NCBI GenBank assembly: GCA_023447635.1
Contig: JAEXNA010000219.1
Coordinates: 34,079 to 98,078 of the forward strand
DNA length: 64,000 nt
Direction of reading: 5' to 3'
Origin: Vulcanimicrobiota bacterium
GTDB taxonomy: Bacteria; Vulcanimicrobiota; Xenobia; Xenobiales; JADMJV01
Within the stretch, counting starts at the first letter, position 1; each line of letters starts with the position of its first letter. Positions 19,232 through 26,394 of the stretch are shown one piece after another. The position numbers were made by a program, and so were the translations under genes. The notes under the pieces are model-generated. The model was not told the DNA's origin. It did not search any database and saw only the letters and a list, made by a program, of their open reading frames with translations.

Positions 19232-20323
19232 ATGCCAAATCCCGACGTCGTCATCATCGGCGGTGGACCAGCGGGGCTGCTCGCGGCTTACCTGTTGACC
19301 CAGCTTCGCATTTCTAACGTTGTGCTAGAGGCCGGGGGCCGGGTCGGCCACTCCTTCCACACCATGCCTCGCGCCTTTCATCTGGGGCCCTGGCTCAACA
19401 ACTATCTGCCCGGCGCCATCGTCAGCCCTTCTCACATCCTTCGTCGTCCTCGCTGCCGCGAGTACGGAGTGTATCTAGAGCGCTATGCGCGCAAATACAA
19501 ACTGAAAGTGGCCCTCAACCGCCCCGCTCAATCGCTGGAGGTGATCGAGGACAACGGACAGACCCTCTATCAGGTCACCACTCCGGAAGAGACCTTCCGC
19601 GCCCCGATTGTGATCAACGCCACCGGATTCTATCGATATCCTCTGAACCCGGAGTACCCCGGCCTCAAGACCACCGAGGTCAGGACGGTTCACGCCCACG
19701 ACTACCAGGAGCCGGAAGACCTGGCCGCCTCCCTCGGCAAGCACGCCCGGATCCTGATCGTCGGCAAGCGGGTGACGGCAGGAGAACTCCTGATCGACCT
19801 TTCCCGCCACGACTTTGGGCTGGCCCTGAGTCACCGAGGCAAACTGGTCTTCGGACCGACCCCCTTCTGGCAAGGGATCAACTCGCCGTTCGTGCTGGGC
19901 TTCGAGTGGGTGATCGCCCAACTGGGGATCAAGGCCAACTCCTACCCTCGGATGGCCGGCGGCAAGACCCGAGAAATGATCCAGCGCGGCCGGGTGGAGC
20001 TGTTCCCCGACATCGCCCGTTTCGAGCGGGATACCGTGGTCTTCACCAACGGCAAAGAGGAGAAGTTCGACCTGGTCGTCTTCGCCACCGGCTACAAGAC
20101 CGATTGGAACCACCTCAAACCGGTGGTCGGCGACGAGCCGATCGCCCCGCGCAAACTGCGCAAAGGCGAGCACCCGAAGCACGACGGGCTATTCTTCCTG
20201 GGGTTCGACAACCAGTTCTCTATCCGCAGCCGCTACCTTCGCGGCATTCGCGAGGATGCGCCCCGAGTCGTGCAGCAGGTCTGCAAGCGGTTGGTGCAGT
20301 GGCACCGCGCCGTCTGGCACTAG
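19232..20323 (+). CDS. Flavin-containing monooxygenase-like oxidoreductase
   Basis: A 363-residue soluble flavoprotein. The N-terminus has the FAD Rossmann motif VVIIGGGPAGLLAAY, followed by an acidic residue in VVLEAGGRVG that would bind the ribose. A second nucleotide-binding turn occurs near 175 (ILIVGKRVTAGELLIDL), degenerate relative to GxGxSA. The FMO/BVMO hallmark ATGY appears at about 288 in VVFATGYKTDW. The closest broad family is FMO/CzcO-like NAD(P)-dependent oxidoreductases. It starts 10 bp after the XRE-like gene and is probably co-transcribed. Substrate unknown. Its place next to a PUFA synthase makes oxidation of a lipid or polyketide product possible, but nothing in the sequence proves it. 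Confidence 0.8.
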   Translation: MPNPDVVIIGGGPAGLLAAYLLTQLRISNVVLEAGGRVGHSFHTMPRAFHLGPWLNNYLPGAIVSPSHILRRPRCREYGVYLERYARKYKLKVALNRPAQSLEVIEDNGQTLYQVTTPEETFRAPIVINATGFYRYPLNPEYPGLKTTEVRTVHAHDYQEPEDLAASLGKHARILIVGKRVTAGELLIDLSRHDFGLALSHRGKLVFGPTPFWQGINSPFVLGFEWVIAQLGIKANSYPRMAGGKTREMIQRGRVELFPDIARFERDTVVFTNGKEEKFDLVVFATGYKTDWNHLKPVVGDEPIAPRKLRKGEHPKHDGLFFLGFDNQFSIRSRYLRGIREDAPRVVQQVCKRLVQWHRAVWH

Positions 20324-20345
20324 GGCTCGGGGGCCAACGCACCCT

Positions 20346-20477
20346 CTAGCGCTCTTTGACCTTGATGGGGTGGCGAGTGGGGCCGGGGCGGAGCTGGCCG
20401 TTGGTCCAGAGGTAGGGGATCAGGTCGTAGTCGCCGGGCAGAGGGGGGTCACAGCGGCGGCGGGGCCGGCTCGCTTT
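20346..20477 (-). pseudogene. Possible 3' fragment of a lost gene
   Basis: Between two plus-strand genes, the minus strand holds 43 sense codons ending in TAG, with an in-frame TGA immediately upstream and no ATG or GTG. From GDYDLIPYLW through GPTRHPIKVKER the codons almost all end in G or C, as in real genes here. This looks like the remaining C-terminus of a decayed or deleted gene, but chance cannot be excluded over this length. I do not recognise the family. Confidence 0.35.
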
Positions 20478-20514
20478 TCAGCGTTCTTTCAAGGGAGAAA
20501 GCTATCTTGAGCCT

Positions 20515-21720
20515 ATGAACATCCTCAACTCGGTACCCGGACTGAACATCATGCGCGGCAAGCAGGTCTCCCGTCGCGACCGCTACCGCTCCGAGTTGAA
20601 GGTCTCCGAGCAAGACCGTAAGGACCATCTGGCCATCGACTGGAACGCCGCCCAGACCCCGTCGCAACTGGTGAAACGTGAGGGCGACAAATACACGCTT
20701 TCGAATTTCCGCTGGGGCTTCAACGAAGATCCCAAGGTCAAGTCGACCGATTGGGCCCCGATCCACGCTGAAACCACCATCGACGCCTCGAAGGTCAAAG
20801 AGGTGTACTTGGCGCTCGAACCCTTCGAGCCCGAGATCGTGGCTGGCCACGGCCTGCTAGTGTTCGAGATGGAAGACGGCAGCGCGGTCCAGAGCGCCGA
20901 CGGACGCGAGGACTTCGGATTCGCGCTCTCCATCGAAGCTCGCCTGCCCAAAGGACAGGAGTACGGCCTGTTCACCGGGATGAAAAAGAACTTTGGAATG
21001 CTCTACCAGATGGGCTCGCTTTCGGACCAGCTGCAGAAAGTCAGCCGCCAGCGTGGACACAAACTGATCATGCACCGCCTGGAGCTGGACAAAGAGCAGA
21101 AAGAGAAGCTGGTGCACGACGGCCTGAACGCGGCCACCGAAGACCGCCTGGGTGAGTGGTACCACACCTTGACCAACTCGTGCTACACCGGCGGGGTCGA
21201 CCTGATCAACGACGTGGTGCCGGAATCCCAAAAGATGGCTCGCTGGAGCAAACATCTGAAGTTTGCCCGCCTGGCCACCGCTCTGCCCGTGCTGGAAGGC
21301 GCCACCCTCAAGCAAAAGGGCCTGCTGGCCGACGAGCCGATCCTCTCGCTACAGCCGAACGCCGAACTTTACCCTGACGAACAGACCAAAGTGAGCAGCC
21401 TGCAGGCCAACCTGGCCGAAGTCAGTCGCTCGGGCTTCTTCAAACCGGGCCTGCAGTTGGCCGGAGCGGGAGTTGGGGGGGTGGCCGGATACGCTATCGG
21501 CAACAGCTTTGGCTCCGTAGGCGCCCTGATCGGCGCGGGAGCCGGCGCCTTGACCGGATTGTGGGCCGGCGACCGCACCGCCGACATCGTGGCTACCAAG
21601 GCCGACCAGAAGCCGGTCGACGCTCAAGCCTGGTACGCCGCCAAAGGCGGACTGAGCCTGGAAGAAGCGACCGCCCGCCTGAGCAACTCGTCGGCGCCGG
21701 TCGCCTTGATGGCCTCCTGA
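20515..21720 (+). CDS. DUF4105-like protein with C-terminal glycine zipper
   Basis: A 401-residue protein without a signal peptide. The middle (about 85-235) has the pattern of DUF4105-like domains, including EWYHTLTNSCYTGGVDLIN near 217-235, where Asn and Cys fall in the conserved NC site. Residues about 310-350 form a glycine-zipper segment (LAGAGVGGVAGYAIG, then GALIGAGAGALTG) able to insert into membranes as a hairpin. The tail is Ala-rich. ATG at 20515. Its neighbours are a flavoprotein upstream and a large membrane protein downstream. DUF4105 has no settled function. The zipper call is firm; the DUF assignment is moderate. Confidence 0.7.
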   Translation: MNILNSVPGLNIMRGKQVSRRDRYRSELKVSEQDRKDHLAIDWNAAQTPSQLVKREGDKYTLSNFRWGFNEDPKVKSTDWAPIHAETTIDASKVKEVYLALEPFEPEIVAGHGLLVFEMEDGSAVQSADGREDFGFALSIEARLPKGQEYGLFTGMKKNFGMLYQMGSLSDQLQKVSRQRGHKLIMHRLELDKEQKEKLVHDGLNAATEDRLGEWYHTLTNSCYTGGVDLINDVVPESQKMARWSKHLKFARLATALPVLEGATLKQKGLLADEPILSLQPNAELYPDEQTKVSSLQANLAEVSRSGFFKPGLQLAGAGVGGVAGYAIGNSFGSVGALIGAGAGALTGLWAGDRTADIVATKADQKPVDAQAWYAAKGGLSLEEATARLSNSSAPVALMAS

Positions 21721-21793
21721 TCCTCCAACAGGCCTTCCCTCCCCTCCCCCTGAAGTGGAGGGGAATCTCCCCAGAGACGAAAGGCCGCCCGCC

Positions 21794-24520
21794 ATGTCGG
21801 GAATGATGGCTCAGCTCGTCCTCTGGCTGTGGCTTACCATAGCTGGCTTCCTGCTGACCCGCGTCGTTTTACGCGCGAGCAGCCCCTGGATCGTCTTCGG
21901 GTCCGCCCTGCCGGTGGTGATGGTCACCCTGCTAGGGTTGGCGTTTCCGATGGCTCGGCTAGCCGGTCACCCCAGGGGCTGGATGATCGCCGTCCTGATC
22001 CTGTTCGTGACGACCGTGACGCTGTACGTCAAGCGAGATCGGCTGATCACGACCACGCTCGACGACTTCGGCTTCTCCCCGATCCAGTGGGCCTGCTTCA
22101 TGACCTTGCTCAGCACTGCCTCGCTGGTCATGCACACGCGCGAGGCGCTAGGCCCCGAAGACGACTACTGGATCCACTTCCCTCTGATCTCGCTGCTCCA
22201 TCGGGGCGAGTTTCCCCCTCCCAACCCGTTCTTCTACGACCTGGCTCTGCACGGCCATTTTGGCCGCGACTATCTGATCGCCGTGCTAGGCTGGCTGTCG
22301 GGCGGCGGACTGGCGCTGCTGTCGGGCACCTGGATCTTCAACCATACCCTGCAGGCCAGCGCCTTCTTCCTGGCCTTCGGCCTGGGCAAGCGCGAGGGCG
22401 GGAACGCGGGCGGCTTTTTGATGGCATCGCTGCTCTTTTTCGGCATCTCGGTCGGCAGTCGGGTGGGCCTGATGGACACCTACGACAACAACAACCTGCT
22501 GGTCTACGTGCTGCTGCTCTTGTTTGTGGCCATCGAGTCCGAGCGGTCGCCTGGTCGACCTGCGGACATCTTCCTAACTCTGGCGCTGGGGGTCTACGGC
22601 ATCATCTATGAGACCCACATGCTGCTGTTCTTGCTGGTGCTGTGGGCCGGGCCGCTGCTGTGGAGAAAAAGCGGCCCGCTTCACCCTCGAAACTGGAGTC
22701 GCCCGCTGACGCTTTCCCTGGGCAGCCTGGTGGTCGCAGCCCTGTTGGGGGGGCCGATCCAGGACCTGGCCTTGAGGATGGTTGGAGGCAAAGAGGCTCG
22801 CGTCGACCACGCCGCTACCTACCAGGAGCAGCGCGTCCAGATCAGCTTCCCCAAAGCCAACCTGTTCCAGATTCTGGTTGGCCCCGAACGCTACCGACGT
22901 CTGTCTTACGTCTATCAGGGCAAGGCGTTCAGCGGCTTACAGAACGACGGGGTGGGAGAAGGCGAAGACGCTCGTCAGAACTTCCGCTACGCGTTTATCC
23001 TGGGACCGGACGTGCTCTTGATGCACTGGCTGGCTCTTTACCTGGGCCTGCCCGCCGGACTGTGGCTGATCAGGAAGGGCAGCCGGGAGGGCGCGCTGCT
23101 GTGGACTTTCGGCCTGGCCTCGTTCCTGGTTCCGGCCCTGGTCGACTTCGGTCCGGTGCACGAACGGGAGTATTTCCGCTGGGAGTTCGCCGCCGGCTTC
23201 GGTTTCGCCGGCGCCCTGGCCGTGGCCCTGGCTTACCTCTGGCCGCGCGGCAAGGTCGCCAAACTCGTGGTCGTGCTGCTGGCCGTCGCGGTCACTCTGG
23301 GGGGAGAGCGGAAGGTCAACCGCACCTTGATCGAAATCGAGAAGATGCCGGACGACCGCCGCGCCCTGGCCGCCACGCCTTTCTACCCTTCGCCGGAACG
23401 CTGGGTGCTGGGCAGCAAAGAGCTGCGCATGGATCCCGATCTGCTGGCGGCTTCGCTAGAGCTCAAGAAGCGCTCGCGACCCGAAGACCGGATGCTCACG
23501 GACCTGGACGCAAGAGCTCACTGGGACATCTTCCGCGAGTCGACGGTGTGCGGACTGGCCGGGCTGCGCTCGGTTGGGCACGTCTCGCCTCCGCCCTGGA
23601 TGCAGGACGGCATCGCTCCGTTTTTCCGCAGTGCGGGCTGGAACTATCTTTGGCAGACCGGCGACCTTCGCGTGCTGCCCTCCCTGGGAGCCCGCTGGCT
23701 GCTGGTGCGCGAGCCGGAGCACCGCGAAATGCTGCGCAAAGCCGCCGCGACTCATCCCGATCTGCTCAAAGAGGTTAGTCAGGTCGGAGAGGTGACTCTG
23801 TGGCGCTACACGGGAACCTTCCTCGGCGAGCCGTCCAACTCGGACCCCGACGCACCCCAACCGGGACTGGTCGCCGTCGAACGCGAGCCCCAGGAAGAAC
23901 TTCAGAGCGAGACGGTCCAGTCCATGACGTTGGTCTTCGACCAGCCTTTGCCCCCGCAGGCCGAAGTGTCGGTCCTGTGGCAACCCGAACCGGGCACCGA
24001 TCCCGGCGGCCCGATCGAGCCCCTGGTGCTTCGCGGGGGCGGTCAAGCTGGAAAAGACGGCTACCGCTTCCCTGGGGCGCTGGTGCCGCCCCTGGTCGAA
24101 GGAAAATACCGCCTGATCGTGTCGACCGTAGACGGCGAGGTCGCTGCCGGGACGCCCGAGGCGCAGAAGGCGCTGACGGTGCAGTTCGACTGGACCCAAC
24201 AGGCCCGCCAGGCCAGCCTCGTTCGCCTGGGCGACGACAAAGCCCGATTCGAGCCCAACGACGGAAAGCTTCAACCGCCCCTGACTCTGGGGATGCGCTT
24301 GTTCCGACTCGACGAGAACCGCTACAACCAGCCGTTCGGCTTCGAGGCGAAAGCCGTCTGGACCGGTCAGCCCGAAGTCACCTTCGTACCCACCGACAAG
24401 GAGTTTAGCTTCCCCATGCCCGACGGTCAGCGCCCCGACTACTTCCTGCTCGACCGCAGCGGCCGGGAAGTTCCCCTGAAGACGGACGAAGGTCGCCGGG
24501 CCGACTCGGGAGAACCCTAA
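21794..24520 (+). CDS. GT-C-like polytopic membrane protein, paralogue A
   Basis: A 908-residue protein with about ten to twelve membrane segments up to about residue 510, then a soluble domain and a beta-sandwich-like tail. Motifs shared with paralogues B, C and D: DDYWIH (near 123), PPPNPFF, LHGHFGRDY, DNNN (near 231), YETH (near 273), FGPVHEREYFRWEF (near 455) and NRTLIEIEK. An acidic pair in the first external loop and a large C-terminal extracytoplasmic domain are typical of GT-C fold glycosyltransferases, but I cannot name the family. ATG at 21794 follows ACGAAAGG; an upstream in-frame ATG at 21755 adds a non-hydrophobic extension and is less likely. Its stop is 7 bp before the next gene. 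Likely role: transfer from a lipid-linked sugar outside the cytoplasmic membrane. Confidence 0.75.
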   Translation: MSGMMAQLVLWLWLTIAGFLLTRVVLRASSPWIVFGSALPVVMVTLLGLAFPMARLAGHPRGWMIAVLILFVTTVTLYVKRDRLITTTLDDFGFSPIQWACFMTLLSTASLVMHTREALGPEDDYWIHFPLISLLHRGEFPPPNPFFYDLALHGHFGRDYLIAVLGWLSGGGLALLSGTWIFNHTLQASAFFLAFGLGKREGGNAGGFLMASLLFFGISVGSRVGLMDTYDNNNLLVYVLLLLFVAIESERSPGRPADIFLTLALGVYGIIYETHMLLFLLVLWAGPLLWRKSGPLHPRNWSRPLTLSLGSLVVAALLGGPIQDLALRMVGGKEARVDHAATYQEQRVQISFPKANLFQILVGPERYRRLSYVYQGKAFSGLQNDGVGEGEDARQNFRYAFILGPDVLLMHWLALYLGLPAGLWLIRKGSREGALLWTFGLASFLVPALVDFGPVHEREYFRWEFAAGFGFAGALAVALAYLWPRGKVAKLVVVLLAVAVTLGGERKVNRTLIEIEKMPDDRRALAATPFYPSPERWVLGSKELRMDPDLLAASLELKKRSRPEDRMLTDLDARAHWDIFRESTVCGLAGLRSVGHVSPPPWMQDGIAPFFRSAGWNYLWQTGDLRVLPSLGARWLLVREPEHREMLRKAAATHPDLLKEVSQVGEVTLWRYTGTFLGEPSNSDPDAPQPGLVAVEREPQEELQSETVQSMTLVFDQPLPPQAEVSVLWQPEPGTDPGGPIEPLVLRGGGQAGKDGYRFPGALVPPLVEGKYRLIVSTVDGEVAAGTPEAQKALTVQFDWTQQARQASLVRLGDDKARFEPNDGKLQPPLTLGMRLFRLDENRYNQPFGFEAKAVWTGQPEVTFVPTDKEFSFPMPDGQRPDYFLLDRSGREVPLKTDEGRRADSGEP

Positions 24521-24527
24521 GCGACCC

Positions 24528-25457
24528 ATGAGTGATGAAGAAGACGAGGACGAAGGCGGAAGACGGCGGCGAGCGCCGCTATCCCGCTCCCGTCGGCTAA
24601 GCTCCCGCCGCCGTCGCAAATCCGGAGACGAAGACGAAGAAGAAGGCGCAGAAGAGGAAGGTGGAGGCTCGGAGGCCGCCGAGGAAGAGCCGCTTCCTTC
24701 CGCCGTCCCAGAGCCAACGGCTGCGGACGACGAGCCCGAGTTTACCCGCGCCGTCAGCCTGCCCTCGGCGCCCGTTGGCGGCGGCTCGGACTTCCCCATG
24801 GAGGGCCCTCCGGCGGCCGAACGTTGGGCCGGCTTCGCCGGTGCGGCGCGTCGCTTCGGCGCCAACTTCTCGCATTTTCTGTTCGGCCTGGGCCGCTCGG
24901 CCCAGGAGCAGGGACAGACCTTTGGCCGCGAGGTGGTCAAGCCGTTCTCCAGCGCTCTGCTGGAAGCCGCCATCTCGCTGGCGCTGCTGTTCGTGATGGT
25001 CGCCGTGGGCGTCTACTCGGGCCGCTATTTGAAGCTGGCTTCGGTGGGCAAGACCTCGCTAGCCCAACTCGAGCATAAGGTCACGCAGTCCGACGCCCAA
25101 CTCGACGTATCGGCCTTCTCGGAAGGGTTTGACACCAAAGACCTGCACGCCAAGGCGAACCGGGTGCTGATCAACTATCTCAAAGCGCTGCAAGACCAGG
25201 ACTACCGGGCCGCCTACGACATGCTCAGCCCGGAATGGCGCCAGGAGCTAGCGTTCGAAGATTTCCAGGCCGGCTACCAAACCACGAGCGTGCTGACCTA
25301 CGATATCGGGCAGGCAGAAACGGTGGACGCTCGTCACGTGCGGATCAAAGCCGAAGTCGAAGTCGAAGAAGGCGGCCAGAAAAAGATTCTCGAGGCGCTG
25401 TACCTGGCCGTGCTCTCGCCCCAGGGCTGGCGACTCGACGGCAGCACCTACCGCTAA
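24528..25457 (+). CDS. Single-pass membrane protein with NTF2-like C-terminal domain
   Basis: A 309-residue protein. Residues 1-75 are low-complexity with alternating acidic and Arg-rich blocks (DEEDEDEGG, RRRRAPLSRSRR). One membrane helix lies near 145-168 (AAISLALLFVMVAVGVYSG). The C-terminus (about 205-309) has the helix-helix-strand pattern of NTF2-like/DUF4878 domains, with NYLKALQDQDYRAAYDMLSPEW and a final WRLDG strand. The start is 7 bp after the previous stop, so it is an operon partner of membrane paralogue A. The charged head would be cytoplasmic and the NTF2-like domain outside. No catalytic residue is evident; it may be a scaffold or sensor. Confidence 0.75.
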   Translation: MSDEEDEDEGGRRRRAPLSRSRRLSSRRRRKSGDEDEEEGAEEEGGGSEAAEEEPLPSAVPEPTAADDEPEFTRAVSLPSAPVGGGSDFPMEGPPAAERWAGFAGAARRFGANFSHFLFGLGRSAQEQGQTFGREVVKPFSSALLEAAISLALLFVMVAVGVYSGRYLKLASVGKTSLAQLEHKVTQSDAQLDVSAFSEGFDTKDLHAKANRVLINYLKALQDQDYRAAYDMLSPEWRQELAFEDFQAGYQTTSVLTYDIGQAETVDARHVRIKAEVEVEEGGQKKILEALYLAVLSPQGWRLDGSTYR

Positions 25458-25476
25458 CTCCGAGTCTTCAGAATAC

Positions 25477-25495
25477 CGGGAATTAGGGCTTCCCG
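25477..25495. other. Inverted repeat between convergent genes
   Basis: CGGGAA (25477-25482) and TTCCCG (25490-25495) with a 7-base loop lie in the 46-bp gap between the NTF2-like gene and the methyltransferase gene, which converge here. There is no T-run on either strand. It may be a weak bidirectional transcription end. Confidence 0.35.
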
Positions 25496-25503
25496 TTGGG
25501 GCC

Positions 25504-26394
25504 CTAGAGCTTACGCGCTAGCACGCGGTAGGAGCCTAGCACCGGCAAGCGGAGCGGAATATCCGCCAGTGAGGTGCGCAGCAGCGGCTTCAACCAGACG
25601 TGCCCGGTGTGGTGGTAGACACTGGACAGGCTCATCCACTGGGACTCCGTTTCCATTTCGAGCGTCTCGAAGCCGTGTTCGGCCAGCAGCGACGTCACGT
25701 GCTCGGCGTTCATAAAGTACAGGGCGTTAGGGGTCTTCTTGAATCGCCCTTTGAGATAGCGCGCCCAGTGGTCGTAGGCGTGGAAGTTCATCGCTAAAAG
25801 CCCGCCCGGAGCGAGCCACTGGGCCGAGCGAGCGAAAGTCTGGCGGGGGTTGTCGAAGTTCGAGTCGCAGCCCCAGGCGGCCAAACCGTGAAAACCGGTC
25901 CCTTCAAACTCGGCGTCTTCGACGAACCCCTGCCGCACCTTGACCCGCCCCGAAAACTTGCTGTCCGTTAGACGAGCCATCGACTGGGAAAGCTCCAGCC
26001 CTTCGGCCGCCACCTGCTGATCAGCCAACGCCTCGAGGAAGTAGCCCGCGGCCGAGCCGACTTCGAGCACGCGAAGAGTCTCGTCCCTATGGTATCGCCG
26101 AAGATGACCCACCAGCCAGGCCGCTCGGGCTTGCGCCGTTTTGCGACGCCAGGTTTCGTCGGCCAGATAGTCGCGGTAACCGCTTTCCCCCTGCCAATAG
26201 CTGACCGAGTCGTAGAGCGCCGAGAGGGCATGGGCGGAAGGGCGCGGGTCCAGATACACCAGAGAACAGTCCGTACAGCGAACCCAGCGCAGGTGCAGTT
26301 CCCCCAGGCCGGTTCCGACCTCTTGCTCGGTCCGCCGACGATCGCTACCACAGAGATAGCAGCAGCGCTGATCGACAAACTGGGCGCCGTTCAT
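25504..26394 (-). CDS. Class I SAM-dependent methyltransferase with N-terminal zinc ribbon
   Basis: A 296-residue protein. An N-terminal zinc ribbon (Cys pairs in CCYLCG near 12-15 and CTDC near 40) and the YLDPRPS element are followed by a Rossmann methyltransferase domain with motif I LEVGSAAGYFLEAL (about 111-124) and an acidic motif II in GLELSQS. Later conserved pieces are FARSAQWLAPGGLLAMNFH and ALYFMNAEHVTSLLAEHGF. This layout is common in methyltransferases of sugar and glycan biosynthesis loci. Its ATG overlaps the stop of paralogue B by 4 bp (ATGA), so the two are translationally coupled. A methylated sugar or lipid-linked glycan is a reasonable substrate guess; none can be proved. 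Confidence 0.85.
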   Translation of the reverse strand: MNGAQFVDQRCCYLCGSDRRRTEQEVGTGLGELHLRWVRCTDCSLVYLDPRPSAHALSALYDSVSYWQGESGYRDYLADETWRRKTAQARAAWLVGHLRRYHRDETLRVLEVGSAAGYFLEALADQQVAAEGLELSQSMARLTDSKFSGRVKVRQGFVEDAEFEGTGFHGLAAWGCDSNFDNPRQTFARSAQWLAPGGLLAMNFHAYDHWARYLKGRFKKTPNALYFMNAEHVTSLLAEHGFETLEMETESQWMSLSSVYHHTGHVWLKPLLRTSLADIPLRLPVLGSYRVLARKL

